Assembly (NCBI GenBank): GCA_963757395.1 | Contig: CAVWRK010000001.1 | Span: forward strand, 124,001-188,000 | Direction: 5' to 3' | DNA length: 64,000 nucleotides | Origin: DATAOG01 sp963757395 | GTDB lineage: Bacteria; Pseudomonadota; Alphaproteobacteria; Geminicoccales; Geminicoccaceae | Part shown: positions 17,842 through 26,751 of the stretch, one piece after another | How the letters are laid out: every line of letters starts with the position of its first letter | Position numbering within the stretch: position 1 is the first letter of the stretch | Made by a program: the position numbers and the translations under genes | The notes under the pieces: generated by a model | Database searches by the model: none | Told to the model about the DNA's origin: nothing | Seen by the model: only the letters and a program-made list of their open reading frames with translations

Positions 17842-18516
17842 ATGAAGCTCTATATGCATCCGGTATCGATGACCAGCCGGCCGGTGCGCCTGATGATCGC
17901 CGAGAGCGGGATCACGGTCGAGGAGCAGCTCGTCGACCTGATGACCGGCGAGCACTATCAGGCGCCTTATGTCGCCATCAATCCCAATCGGCTGGTGCCG
18001 GTGCTCGACGACGACGGCTTCGTCCTGACCGAGAGCTCGGCGATCCTCAAGTATCTCGCGGACAAGTTCGATTTGCCGGTCTATCCCAAAGACCTGAAGC
18101 AGCGGGCCCGGGTCAACGAGGTCATGGACTGGTTCAACACCAATTTCTATCGCGACTATGGCTATGGCTGGATCTATCCGCAGCTGTTCCCGAACCATCG
18201 GCGCCCGAGCGACGAGGTCCAGCAGGCGACGATCGCCTGGGGCAGGGAGCGGGCGCTGGGCTGGCTTCAGCTCCTGAACGACTACTGGCTCGGCCCGGAC
18301 AAGAAGTATCTGTGCGGCGCGCAGATCACGATCGCCGATTACTTCGGGGTCTGCCTGTTGACCTTGGGCGAGGTGATCGGCTGCAATTTCTCGGGCTATC
18401 CGAACGTCCAGCGCTGGCTCGACACGATGAAGCGGCTGCCGAGCTGGCCGAGGGTCAACGAGGCGCTCTACGGCTTTGCCGAGGCGGTCAAGGGCCAGCC
18501 CTTCGACCGGATCTGA
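17842..18516 (+). CDS. Glutathione S-transferase family protein
   Basis: About 224 residues: an N-terminal thioredoxin-like domain (LYMHPVSMTSRPVRLMI, with cis-Pro and Ser in NRLVPVL and ESSAIL, which bind glutathione) and a C-terminal helical domain with the ITIADYF N-capping box. It is theta-like. Three in-frame ATGs lie at 17833, 17836 and 17842; the AGGA at 17829-17832 is best spaced for 17842. It sits between cbtB and a VOC gene on the same strand, possibly one transcript. The substrate is unknown. Confidence 0.88.
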   Translation: MKLYMHPVSMTSRPVRLMIAESGITVEEQLVDLMTGEHYQAPYVAINPNRLVPVLDDDGFVLTESSAILKYLADKFDLPVYPKDLKQRARVNEVMDWFNTNFYRDYGYGWIYPQLFPNHRRPSDEVQQATIAWGRERALGWLQLLNDYWLGPDKKYLCGAQITIADYFGVCLLTLGEVIGCNFSGYPNVQRWLDTMKRLPSWPRVNEALYGFAEAVKGQPFDRI

Positions 18517-18541
18517 GCGGGAGCGCGGCAGGAGGGCGCAG

Positions 18542-19024
18542 ATGATCAAGGGCCTGCACCACAACGCCTACCGCTGTCGGGACTCGGAGGAGACCCGCAA
18601 GTTCTATGAGGAGTTTCTGGGGCTGCCGCTCGCTGGCGCGCTCGAGATCAAGGCGACCAAGAGCGGCCGCTCGACCGACACCCTGCACACCTTCTACGCC
18701 CTCGACGACGGCTCCTATCTCGCGTTCTTCGAGGCGCCGGACCGGCCGTTCGAGTTCAAGCCGCAACACGACTTCGACCTGCACATCGCGCTCGAGGTCA
18801 CAGCCGCCGACCTGCACGAGATGTTCGCCAAGGGCAAGGCCGCCGGCATCGAGACCCGCGGCATCTCCGATCACGAGTTCATCGATTCGATCTATTTCCG
18901 GGACCCGAACGGCTACGTGATCGAGCTGACCGCCAAACGAGCCAATCACGACCAGGCGATGGACCCGGCGACCAACCGCGCCCGCCAGATCCTGGACACC
19001 TGGCAGACCGCCAAGGGCGGCTGA
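18542..19024 (+). CDS. VOC (glyoxalase/dioxygenase-fold) family protein
   Basis: A 160-residue vicinal-oxygen-chelate protein. GLHHNAYRCRDSEETRKFYEEFLGLPL starts the first beta-alpha-beta unit with a metal-binding His. The second unit holds HIALEV and FRDPNGYVIEL with the usual Glu. GGAGG precedes the ATG. It follows the GST by 26 bases. A glutathione- or metal-linked detoxification step is possible; the substrate cannot be told. Confidence 0.8.
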   Translation: MIKGLHHNAYRCRDSEETRKFYEEFLGLPLAGALEIKATKSGRSTDTLHTFYALDDGSYLAFFEAPDRPFEFKPQHDFDLHIALEVTAADLHEMFAKGKAAGIETRGISDHEFIDSIYFRDPNGYVIELTAKRANHDQAMDPATNRARQILDTWQTAKGG

Positions 19025-19194
19025 TCCGGCCTCCGGCGGATCGGAACGCCGGCCCGGCAGCGCGAGGCGCATCCGGTAGAGCGAGCGCGAAGTCCAGACG
19101 AGCAGGCCGCAGAGGTCGGCATCGCCCCAGATGAAATCAGCCGCCCGAGCCCGGCCGGTCGCTCGCGCCGGCCGGGGCGGGACACCGCCCGATC

Positions 19195-19377
19195 CTACTC
19201 CGGGGGCGGCGCGTCGGCCTCGGGAGTCGCGGCCGCGTCGGCCTCCGGGTCCCCCGACTTGACCGCCTTGGCCTGTTCGGCCTTGGCCGCCTTCGCCTCG
19301 GCGCGCGCGGCCTTCTTGGCGGCCTTGATGCGCTCGCGCTCGTGCCGCTCGAATCGATAATTGGGTTTCCGCGGCAT
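19195..19377 (-). CDS. Conserved small Lys/Ala-rich protein
   Basis: A 60-residue protein starting MPRKPNYRFERHERER. A strongly basic helix (KAAKKAARAEAKAAKAE) follows, then an acidic Pro/Ala end. AAGGAG lies nine bases before the ATG. Proteins with this MPRKPNYxFER start are common small hypotheticals in alphaproteobacteria. Nucleic-acid or ribosome contact is possible from charge, but the function is unknown. Confidence 0.65.
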   Translation of the reverse strand: MPRKPNYRFERHERERIKAAKKAARAEAKAAKAEQAKAVKSGDPEADAAATPEADAPPPE

Positions 19378-19724
19378 GATTCTCCTTTCCAAAGTTGCGA
19401 CCGGCATGATCAGGCCAGCGCCGGCTGCGTGCCCAACCGGCTCCGACAGGACCAACTATCAGGACCTCGGGCCGCCCGACGCCGCCCTGTCCGGGCCGAT
19501 CTGCAGCGGCTGCCACCTTAACATAAGGCTCAACTCGCGGGCGCGCAAAGTTTCGCTTGCTGCCGGGCCCCGGCGGCGCCCGGGCACACCCCTCCCCGCC
19601 CGCCGGACCGGGCCCCGGCGGGTGGCCGCCACGCGGCCGGCACGCAGCCGCTTCAGGGCCGCGCGCGGACGGCTTCAAGGCGAACCGGCGGCGCGGTTGC
19701 CTTGCGCTCGGAGCGGGCTCGCCG
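19378..19724. other. 347-base gap without a gene
   Basis: Between two minus-strand genes. A stretch at 19560-19640 is a very GC-rich run that could fold into several hairpins, including complementary CCGGG and CCCGG blocks, but no single clean terminator with a T-run stands out. No ORF here has recognisable features. Confidence 0.35.
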
Positions 19725-20120
19725 CTACGCCGGCTTGTTGGCGGCCGAGTTCGCCTCGGCCGGCGCCGGGAAGCTCGAGGCATCGAACCCCCGGATCTGG
19801 TCGTCGCATTGGTCGGCGGTGCCGAAGCTGTCCGCCAGCTTGTGCTCACGGATCAGCTGCCGGCGCTGGTACGAGCTCGGGGTGTCCTTGAGCTGTGCGA
19901 AGATCACGCCCCGATCGGGCTGCAGCAGGAAGTCCCGCACGCAGGCGGCGACAGCGAGGTTCTTTTGCACCTGCTCGCCGGTCTGCCACTGCCCGACCCA
20001 GTAGAAGCCCGCGCCGTACAGGAGCAGCGCGCCCGCGACGAACGAGCCGATGCAGCCCCAGGCCATGGTTTTCGTATGCCAACCCTGGGTTCTCGAGGAC
20101 GTTGCATTGCCTTGCGACAT
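19725..20120 (-). CDS. Hypothetical single-pass membrane protein
   Basis: A 131-residue protein starting MSQGNATSSRTQGW. One membrane helix lies at residues about 21-40 (AWGCIGSFVAGALLLYGAGF), followed by an exported region with two Cys (VAACVRDFL and ADQCDDQI) that could form a disulfide and a long soluble segment rich in charged residues. I recognise no family. The longer frame to 20369 lacks conserved features. It is divergent from the permease gene, about 230 bases away. Confidence 0.6.
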   Translation of the reverse strand: MSQGNATSSRTQGWHTKTMAWGCIGSFVAGALLLYGAGFYWVGQWQTGEQVQKNLAVAACVRDFLLQPDRGVIFAQLKDTPSSYQRRQLIREHKLADSFGTADQCDDQIRGFDASSFPAPAEANSAANKPA

Positions 20121-20349
20121 ATCGCACTCTTTTGCGCTCGAGCCGGACCCGGTGCCCGGCTTTCCTCTTGTCGACATAGGACGCGCAGCCGGCGGCGATA
20201 GTCCACCGCGTTCGGGCCTGGCGCGTATTCCCGCACCTCTGGGAGCGTCCGCGGCGGGCCGGTCGGCCGCCCCCGCGCCCAGGGCCGGACCGCGACCCGG
20301 GCTCCGTGCTGTGCTAGGGTCCGGCAACCCCCGCCCCGGAGCCGCCGGC

Positions 20350-21411
20350 ATGGACGCCCAAGCCCGCATCGAGCAGATGGTCGTGGTTGCGCTGCTGCTG
20401 ATCCTGACGATCGGCTGCTTCCTGGTCCTGCGGCCGTTCCTCTCGGCGCTGCTCTGGGCGGTGGTCCTGTCGTTCTCGACCTGGCCGCTCTATGCCTGGC
20501 TGCTGCGCGCGCTCGGCGGCCGGCGCACGCTCGCGGCGGGCCTGATGACGCTTTTGGTCGCGGCGGTGCTGGTGCTGCCGCCGGTCGCGGTCGGCTCGAG
20601 CCTGGCCGACAACGTCGCCCAGGTGGTCGCCATGGCGCGCTCGCTCCTCGCCCAGGGGCTGCCCGGCCCGCCCGGCTGGGTCGTGGAGCTGCCGCTGGTC
20701 GGCGCGACCCTGCACGGCTGGTGGGCCGACCTCAGCCAGCAGGGCACGGACTGGACCGCGGTCCTGCACCCCTATCTCGAGACCGGTCGCGACCTCTTGC
20801 TGAGCACCGGGGTCAGCCTCGGCCAGGCCGTGCTCCAGCTCAGCCTCAGCGTGCTGGCCGCGTTCTTCTTCTTCCGCGACGGCGCCGAGGGCGGGCGGCA
20901 GCTGGATGCCGCCGTCTCGCGCCTGGCCGGCGAGCGCGCCCGGCGTCTGCTGGCGGTCGCCGGCGGCACCATCAAGGGCGTGGTCTACGGGATCATGGGC
21001 ACGGCGCTCGCCCAGGCGACGCTGCAGGCGATCGGGCTCTGGCTGACCGGGGTGCCGGCCGCCGCCTTCCTCGGCTTTCTCACCTTCTTCTTGTCGTTCA
21101 TGCCGATGGGGCCGGCCCTGATCTGGGTGCCCGCGACCGTCTGGCTGATCTACAAGGGCGCGCTCGGCTGGGGCGTGTTCCTGGCGATCTGGGGCTTCTT
21201 CGGCGTCAGCGGGGTCGACAACGTGCTCAAGCCCTGGCTGATCAGCCGGGGCAGCAAGCTGCCGCTGATCCTGGTCTTCCTCGGCGTCCTCGGCGGCGTG
21301 GTCGCGTTCGGCTTTCTCGGCGTGTTCCTCGGCCCGACCCTCTTGGCGCTCGGCTACACGCTGCTCAAGGAATGGCTCACCGGCGCCACCGCCCCGCCGC
21401 AGACGCCTTGA
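20350..21411 (+). CDS. AI-2E family transporter (UPF0118 permease)
   Basis: A 353-residue membrane protein with about eight helices: two at the N-terminus (ILTIGCFLVLRPFLSALLWAVVL), one after the cytoplasmic loop, a central soluble segment, and a C-terminal block with FFLSFMPMGPALIWVPA and GVDNVLKPWLI. The latter two are hallmark motifs of the PerM/TqsA family. Members export or exchange small molecules, and some act as Na+/H+ antiporters. The substrate is unknown. It is followed by a strong hairpin. Confidence 0.88.
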   Translation: MDAQARIEQMVVVALLLILTIGCFLVLRPFLSALLWAVVLSFSTWPLYAWLLRALGGRRTLAAGLMTLLVAAVLVLPPVAVGSSLADNVAQVVAMARSLLAQGLPGPPGWVVELPLVGATLHGWWADLSQQGTDWTAVLHPYLETGRDLLLSTGVSLGQAVLQLSLSVLAAFFFFRDGAEGGRQLDAAVSRLAGERARRLLAVAGGTIKGVVYGIMGTALAQATLQAIGLWLTGVPAAAFLGFLTFFLSFMPMGPALIWVPATVWLIYKGALGWGVFLAIWGFFGVSGVDNVLKPWLISRGSKLPLILVFLGVLGGVVAFGFLGVFLGPTLLALGYTLLKEWLTGATAPPQTP

Positions 21412-21418
21412 ATGGCAA

Positions 21419-21454
21419 GACGCCGGGGCCGGAGGCGGGTCCGGCCCCGGCGTC
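21419..21454. terminator. Bidirectional hairpin between convergent genes
   Basis: A perfect 15-bp stem (GACGCCGGGGCCGGA with its complement) closes a 6-base GGCGGG loop, starting 8 bases after the permease stop. The SPW-protein gene ends on the other strand 17 bases away, so the hairpin can stop both transcripts. No T-run follows, as is common in GC-rich genomes. Confidence 0.65.
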
Positions 21455-21470
21455 CGGTGGCCGAGGGGCC

Positions 21471-21875
21471 TCAGGCGGTGGCTCGGGAGCCTTCGTGACG
21501 GATCGCCCAGAGTTCCCAGGCCGAGAGCGCGACGATCAGGGCGCCGACGATCACATGGTCCCAGACCACGGCGGCCATGGCGCTGAAACCGAGCACCCAG
21601 GGCGCGACCACCAGCCAGACGCCGAGGATCCCGGTCAGCCAGTCCTGCCATTCGGCAAACATCGCGATCGCCCAGATCGCGAGCGCGGCGACGACGATGC
21701 CGACGACCCAGGCGTTCCAGGCCGCGGTCGTGAAGCCCGCGCTCGCCACGGCCGCGCCGCCGGTCGGCGCCGCGCCGGTGGCGAAGCCGAGCAGCCAGGG
21801 CGACACGAACAGCCAGACCGCAAGGACCAGCATCACCCAGTCGCGCCAGCGACGACTTCCATCCATGCCAGTCAT
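21471..21875 (-). CDS. SPW-repeat membrane protein
   Basis: A 134-residue protein of four hydrophobic helices in two repeats. Each repeat has a WR/QDW start, a LAVWLFVSPWLLGF or VWLVVAPWVLGF segment containing the (S/A)PW motif, and a second helix. This is the SPW-repeat family, bacterial inner-membrane proteins without known activity. GAGGAGG precedes the ATG at 21875, ruling out the longer frame. It converges with the permease gene across the hairpin. Confidence 0.85.
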   Translation of the reverse strand: MTGMDGSRRWRDWVMLVLAVWLFVSPWLLGFATGAAPTGGAAVASAGFTTAAWNAWVVGIVVAALAIWAIAMFAEWQDWLTGILGVWLVVAPWVLGFSAMAAVVWDHVIVGALIVALSAWELWAIRHEGSRATA

Positions 21876-22041
21876 GTTCAACCTCCTCGCATGGCCGAAA
21901 ACCCGAAAGCAGCCGACCCGAGGCGTTGTCTTTGGCCGGCAACATGTGCGCCGGAGGCGGTTCATCAAGGCCTGCTCGCCCGGCGGTGCCGCGACCCGGT
22001 GGCAGGCTTCCGGGAGCGCGCCCGGAAGGGCGGATCGGCGG

Positions 22042-22596
22042 TTAGCGAGCGCGCCTGGCGAGCATCGCCGACGGCGCGCGGGCCTCGATCAGAGACTGGA
22101 GATAGGCTTCCTGCTGGGCGGTCTGGATGGCGCCCGGTCGGACCGCCCGCACCAGGGCGATCGCGCGCTCCGGCGGCTCGCCGAACTCGATCAGCAGGCG
22201 GGCGGCGACCAGCCCGGCGCGGCCGCGCCCGGCATAGCAGTGGATGACCAGCCGCTCGCCCGCCTCGAGCTCCCGGCAAAGGCGCGGCCCGACCCGACGC
22301 CAGGCGTCCTCGAAAGCGGCGTCGGGCACCCCGAAATCCCGGATCGGCAGGTGGTGCCAGGCGAGCCCGGCGCGCGCCACCGCGGCGCCGAAATCGCCGG
22401 CGCCGGCCCAGCGCAGCTCGCCCGTCTGGGTCAGGCTGATCAGGCTGGCAGCACCGCTCGCGCGGATCGTCGCCAGATCGCTCGCCAGCGAGGACAGCCA
22501 GAGCCCGGGCAGGCGGGTCAGCCCGATTGCGCCCGCGAACCGCCAATGCTCGAGCCAGCTGATCCAGTCCCCGTTCCGGGCTCGGCGGCCGAACAT
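22042..22596 (-). CDS. Protein phosphatase, CDKN3-like dual-specificity type
   Basis: A 184-residue protein with the phosphatase loop HCYAGRGRAG (the C-x5-R signature) at about residues 122-131. The general acid Asp is probably in LPIRDFGVPD. The N-terminal GLTRLPGLWLSSLASDLATI resembles the CDKN3/KAP group. It should remove phosphate from Tyr or Ser/Thr; small-molecule phosphates are also possible. Start at ATG 22596; an in-frame extension to 22938 is not conserved in appearance. It is divergent from the arylsulfotransferase-like genes. Confidence 0.75.
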   Translation of the reverse strand: MFGRRARNGDWISWLEHWRFAGAIGLTRLPGLWLSSLASDLATIRASGAASLISLTQTGELRWAGAGDFGAAVARAGLAWHHLPIRDFGVPDAAFEDAWRRVGPRLCRELEAGERLVIHCYAGRGRAGLVAARLLIEFGEPPERAIALVRAVRPGAIQTAQQEAYLQSLIEARAPSAMLARRAR

Positions 22597-22919
22597 CAGC
22601 CCGGGCCAGGCCGCCGGGTCGTGACGCCGGTTGCAGGCCGGCGGTCGTCGTGGCGGGCAGTCGATCGAGGGTCCATCGGAGGTCGTCCAGCGGTCTTGCA
22701 GGGTCGTCGGCCCGGGAATCCCTCGGTCAAACCACAGCTGTTCGGGTAACATAGGTCCGCGCGGCCGGCTGTCACCTCGCCGCGCGCAGCCCTTGAGCCG
22801 CCGGCGCCGATCGGAGGGCCAACTCGCGATTGGCCGCCCGGCAGCGGAACAAACCAGCGCGGGCGTGTGTTCTAATGGCGTGGACGCCGGGTCAATCGGG
22901 CACCAAACGTTGGCGGGCG
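22597..22919. other. Divergent intergenic region upstream of the sulfotransferase run
   Basis: About 320 bases between the phosphatase and the first arylsulfotransferase-like gene. It must hold promoters in both directions, but no clear -35/-10 pair is visible. It contains GGTAACATAGG at 22745-22755, one of the few AT-containing spots and a possible -10. Confidence 0.3.
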
Positions 22920-24287
22920 ATGGCGACGACCTCTCCAAGATCGACGATGCCAGACGGCTCGCTGGGCAAGATCGTGCACCAGGCGGCGGTGGTGGTGGCG
23001 GTCGCGTTCCTCGGGCTGATCGCCGGTAGCTACCTGGTGTTCGCGGACGCCGTCCCGGGTCGCCTGCTGACCGACGCCTACCGCGGTGGCCAGGCGCTGC
23101 TCGACAAGTGGACCAAATGGAACGAGCCCTATCCGGGCGAGTTCTGGCAGCCGGCGCGCAGCCAGGCCAAGGGCGTCACGGTCTACGATCCCCTGCGCGC
23201 CGCCAACGGCTTCACGCTGTTCACCTCCGGCGAAGGCCAGAAGGCGGTCCTGATCGCGATGACCGGCGAGGTCCTGCATGAGTGGCAGCTGCCCTACAGC
23301 GCCGTCTGGGACCCGTCGGCGGCGGTCGCGAAGCCGCAGCCGGATTCGCTGATCTATTGGCGTAAGGCGTACATGTATCCCAACGGTGATCTGCTCGCGA
23401 TCTACGAGGCCGCCGGCGATACCCCCTGGGGCTATGGCCTGGTCAAGATCGACAAAGATTCGCGCGTCATCTGGAAATATCTGCAGCACGTGCATCATGA
23501 TCTGGACGTCGGTCCCGACGGCAAGATCTATGTCCTGACGCACGAGTTCCGCTCGACCGTGTTCCGGTTTTTCCGTCATCTGGAGCCGCCGCGGATCGAC
23601 GACTTCGTGGTGGTGTTGTCGCCGGAGGGCAAGGAGCTCCAGAAGGTGTCGGTGGTCGACGCCTTCATGGCCTCGCCCTACGCGCGCATGACCAACCTGG
23701 TCGCCTGGTACTCCAAGGGCGACTACTTCCACACCAACGATGTCGATGTGCTCGACCCGGCGCAGGCCGCAGCGCTGGCACCGGGCGCCAGGCAGCCCGT
23801 GCTGGTCTCGATGCGCGAGCTCGGCGCGATCGGCATCCTGGACCTCGCGGACCAGCGGTTCCGCTGGGCGACCCGCGGTTCCTGGGTCGGCCAGCACGAC
23901 CCGGACCTCTTGCCCAACGGCCACATCCTGATGTTCGACAATGCCGGCAACTATGGTGACGGCGGCCCGTCGCGGGTGATCGAGTTCGACCCGCAGACCG
24001 AGGGCATCGTCTGGCAGTATGCCGGCGACGCCGAACATCCGCTCTACAGCATCGTGCGCTCGGCCCAGGAGCGGCTCGCCAACGGCAATACCCTGATCAC
24101 CGAATCCGAGGGCGGCCGGCTGCTCGAGGTGACGCCCGCGGGCGAGATCGTCTGGGAATATTTCAACCCGGTCCGCGCGGGCGACGGCGGCGACAAGATT
24201 GCCGTGGTCTCCTGGGGCCAGCGGATCGATCCGCAGACCCTGGAGCCCGATTTCCGCGCCGCCCTCGCGAGTGGGCCGGCGGCATGA
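22920..24287 (+). CDS. Arylsulfotransferase (ASST)-like membrane-anchored protein 1
   Basis: A 455-residue protein. An N-terminal membrane anchor at about residues 24-42 (AVVVAVAFLGLIAGSYLVF) is followed by a periplasmic beta-propeller-like body. ASST features: LLIAMTGEVLHEWQLPYSAVW, NGDLLAIYEA, KIDKDSRVIWKYLQHVHHDLDV with the paired His, HTNDVDVLD, QHDPDLLPNGHILMFDN and RLLEVTPAGEIVWEY. ASSTs move sulfate between phenols without PAPS; this branch is uncharacterised. The start is uncertain (22875, 22920 or 22950). Its stop overlaps the next start by four bases (ATGA). Confidence 0.85.
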   Translation: MATTSPRSTMPDGSLGKIVHQAAVVVAVAFLGLIAGSYLVFADAVPGRLLTDAYRGGQALLDKWTKWNEPYPGEFWQPARSQAKGVTVYDPLRAANGFTLFTSGEGQKAVLIAMTGEVLHEWQLPYSAVWDPSAAVAKPQPDSLIYWRKAYMYPNGDLLAIYEAAGDTPWGYGLVKIDKDSRVIWKYLQHVHHDLDVGPDGKIYVLTHEFRSTVFRFFRHLEPPRIDDFVVVLSPEGKELQKVSVVDAFMASPYARMTNLVAWYSKGDYFHTNDVDVLDPAQAAALAPGARQPVLVSMRELGAIGILDLADQRFRWATRGSWVGQHDPDLLPNGHILMFDNAGNYGDGGPSRVIEFDPQTEGIVWQYAGDAEHPLYSIVRSAQERLANGNTLITESEGGRLLEVTPAGEIVWEYFNPVRAGDGGDKIAVVSWGQRIDPQTLEPDFRAALASGPAA

Positions 24288-25699
24288 CCCAGGCGGCCTG
24301 GCAGGATGACCTGGGGTCGCCGGCGGTGACCGAGCCCGCTCGGGAGGCGAACCCGGAGCGGACGGGGGTCGTGGCCGCGATCGCCAAGGCGGCGCCCTAC
24401 GCCGTGCTGGTGCTGGCGGTGGCGTTCCTCTGCTTCGTCGCCGGCAGTTTCGTCACCTTCAAGGGCGTGTTCCCGGCCAAACCGCTGACCGACGCCTTCC
24501 GCGGCGGGCTGGCGCTGCTCGACAAGGAGACCCAGTACAACTCGCCCTTCCCGCAGGAGCTCTGGCAGCCGGCGCGCACCGACGCCAAGGGGGTCACGGT
24601 CTACGACCCCGCGCGGGCCGACAACGGCCTCACGCTGTACAGCTCGGGCGATGGCCAGAAGGTGCGGCTGATCTCGATGACCGGCGAGCTGGTCCACGAG
24701 TGGTACCTGCCCTACAGCGCGGTCTGGGACGACAGCGCCGCGGTCCGCCACCCGCAGCCCGATTCCCAGATCTACGTCGAGAAGGCCCAGCTCCTGCCGA
24801 ATGGCGACCTGGTCGCGATCTACGTCGCCGTCGGGGATTCCCCCTGGGGCTACGGAATGGTCAAAATCGATAAAGATTCCAAAGTTTTGTGGAAATATCT
24901 TAAGCAAACGCATCACGACTTCGACATCGCCGCCGACGGCAAGATCTATGCGCTCACCCACGAGATCCGGACCGACGTCGTGGCCGGCCAGGAGCATCTG
25001 GCGCCGCCGCGCATCGACGACTACGCGGTCGAGCTGTCGCCGGACGGCGAGGAGCTGAAGAAGGTCTGGCTGCTGGGCGCGCTCGCGACCTCGCGCTATG
25101 CGACCTTCCTCAGCACCGTTCCCTGGTACATCGCCAAGGGCAAGGGCGACTATCTGCACACCAACTCGATCGACGTGATCAGCCCCGACCTCGCGCGCCG
25201 GCTGCCGGCTGCGGCGGCTGCGGACGAGGTGCTGCTGTCGTTCCGCGAGATCGGCACGCTAGCGCTCCTCGACCTCGACCGGCAGGAGATCGTCTGGGCG
25301 CTGCGCGGCCCGTGGCTGCGCCAGCACGATGCCGAAGCCTTGCCCGACGGCCACATGATGGTGTTCGACAACGAGGGCCAGGGCGGCGATGCCTCCCGCG
25401 TGCTCGAGTTCGACCCGAGCACGCTGCAGATCACCTGGAGCTATGCGGGCGATCCGGAACATGCTTTCTTCAGCCGGGTGCGCTCGGCCGAGCAGCGCCT
25501 GCCCAACGGCAATACGCTGATCACCGAATCCGACGGCGGCCGGCTGCTCGAGGTGACGCCGGCCGGCGAGATCGTGTGGGAGTATCTGAACCCGGTGCGC
25601 GGCGGCGAGGCGGGCGAGCTGATCCCGATCGTCTCCTGGGGGCAGCGCATCGATCCGGCGGGGCTCGATCCGAGCTTCCGCGAGCTTGTGACTGACTGA
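24284..25699 (+). CDS. Arylsulfotransferase (ASST)-like membrane-anchored protein 2
   Basis: A 471-residue paralogue of the previous protein with the same order: a cytoplasmic tail, a membrane anchor at about 38-60 (VLVLAVAFLCFVAGSFVTF), then LISMTGELVHEWYLPYSAVW, KIDKDSKVLWKYLKQTHHDFDI, HTNSIDVISPD, RQHDAEALPDGHMMVFDN and EVTPAGEIVWEYLNPVRGG. The ATGA overlap with gene 1 implies coupled translation and a possible heterodimer. A gene pair rather than a single ASST suggests two distinct roles or substrates. Confidence 0.85.
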   Translation: MTQAAWQDDLGSPAVTEPAREANPERTGVVAAIAKAAPYAVLVLAVAFLCFVAGSFVTFKGVFPAKPLTDAFRGGLALLDKETQYNSPFPQELWQPARTDAKGVTVYDPARADNGLTLYSSGDGQKVRLISMTGELVHEWYLPYSAVWDDSAAVRHPQPDSQIYVEKAQLLPNGDLVAIYVAVGDSPWGYGMVKIDKDSKVLWKYLKQTHHDFDIAADGKIYALTHEIRTDVVAGQEHLAPPRIDDYAVELSPDGEELKKVWLLGALATSRYATFLSTVPWYIAKGKGDYLHTNSIDVISPDLARRLPAAAAADEVLLSFREIGTLALLDLDRQEIVWALRGPWLRQHDAEALPDGHMMVFDNEGQGGDASRVLEFDPSTLQITWSYAGDPEHAFFSRVRSAEQRLPNGNTLITESDGGRLLEVTPAGEIVWEYLNPVRGGEAGELIPIVSWGQRIDPAGLDPSFRELVTD

Positions 25700-25713
25700 G
25701 GGAGCACAAAGCA

Positions 25714-25968
25714 ATGCGAACGGTTCTGACGACAATCCTGGCGGCGGCGTTGACGGTCGGCGTGACCTTGCCGGCGGCCGCCTACATCGGCCCGGGCGCC
25801 GGGCTCAGCCTCTTGGGCGCCTTCTGGGGCCTGCTGGTCGCGGTCATGGCGGCGCTCGGCTTCGTGATCCTGTGGCCGATCCGGCGCCTGTTCCGGCGCG
25901 ACCGGGCCAAGCGGCCGGCGCCGACCCCGGCGACCAGCCACATCGAGGCGCCAGGCGGCGCCGACTGA
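25714..25968 (+). CDS. Small exported or membrane protein with YIGPGAG motif
   Basis: An 84-residue protein. A signal peptide (MRTVLTTILAAALTVG...AAA) is followed by YIGPGAGLSLLGAFWG, one membrane helix and a basic WPIRRLFRRDR turn, ending in a Pro/Ala-rich tail. Small YIGPGAG proteins occur beside sulfatase- and ASST-type genes in other proteobacteria (from memory). It lies 14 bases after the second ASST-like gene, so it is probably in the same operon. Function unknown. Confidence 0.65.
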   Translation: MRTVLTTILAAALTVGVTLPAAAYIGPGAGLSLLGAFWGLLVAVMAALGFVILWPIRRLFRRDRAKRPAPTPATSHIEAPGGAD

Positions 25969-25982
25969 CGGACCTTCCGACC

Positions 25983-26729
25983 ATGGGCATCTTCGACCTG
26001 CCGGCGCCGCTGCTCGCCTGGCTCGACCACGGCCTCGGCCACATCGCGCCGCCGACGCTGCGCCTGATCGTCTGGGGCCTGATCGGCGGGGTCGGCTCGA
26101 TGGCGCTCTACTGGCTGCTGTCGCCCCAGGAGCAGATCGCCGGCGCCAAGGCGGCAGCCCTCAGGGCGCGCCAAAGGCTCGACGCGTTCGACGGCGAGTT
26201 CGCCGACGCCTGGCCGCTGATCGGCAACCTGTTGCATCAGGCGCTGCGCCAGCTCGGCCTCGTGGTCGGGCCGGCGCTGCTCGCCTCGGCGCCGGCGATC
26301 TGCCTGTTCGCCTGGCTGGGCTCGACCTACGAGTACAGCTTCCCCGGCACGCCCAACCAGGTCGGCATCCACACCTCGCCCGACCAGCTGCAGGCGGCGC
26401 TGATGCCGCCGTCGGCCACGGCTCACAAGCACAAGAGCAAGCCGGTCCCGCGCATCGTGGTCGCCGATCAGGCCGGCAACGTCGTGCGCACGATTCCCTG
26501 GAAGGCGCCGGTCCCGATCATCGACAAGCGCCACTGGTGGAACTTTCTGATCGGCAATCCCGCGGGCTACCTGCCCGACGACGCCGGCATCGACCACATC
26601 CAGCTCGACCTGCCGGCGAACGAGTATCTGCCGTTCGGACCGGCATGGCTGCGCGCCTGGTACGCCGTGTTCTTCGCAGCCCTGCTCGCGAGCTCGCTCA
26701 CGATCAAGCTCTGGGCGCGCATCGACTAG
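25983..26729 (+). CDS. Membrane protein, possible DUF106/EMC3-like topology
   Basis: A 248-residue protein. Membrane helix 1 is at about 25-47 (LRLIVWGLIGGVGSMALYWLL). A charged cytosolic helix pair follows (QEQIAGAKAAALRARQRLDA then DGEFADAWPLIGNLLHQA), then helix 2 (about 90-112), a periplasmic segment of ~95 residues and a final helix (AWYAVFFAALLASSLTIKLW). The first half has the topology of Oxa1-superfamily DUF106/TMCO1/EMC3 proteins, which help insert membrane proteins. This is pattern recognition only. It starts 14 bases after the YIGPGAG gene. Confidence 0.55.
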   Translation: MGIFDLPAPLLAWLDHGLGHIAPPTLRLIVWGLIGGVGSMALYWLLSPQEQIAGAKAAALRARQRLDAFDGEFADAWPLIGNLLHQALRQLGLVVGPALLASAPAICLFAWLGSTYEYSFPGTPNQVGIHTSPDQLQAALMPPSATAHKHKSKPVPRIVVADQAGNVVRTIPWKAPVPIIDKRHWWNFLIGNPAGYLPDDAGIDHIQLDLPANEYLPFGPAWLRAWYAVFFAALLASSLTIKLWARID

Positions 26730-26751
26730 CGGTCCGCGCAGGAGTTCGGGC

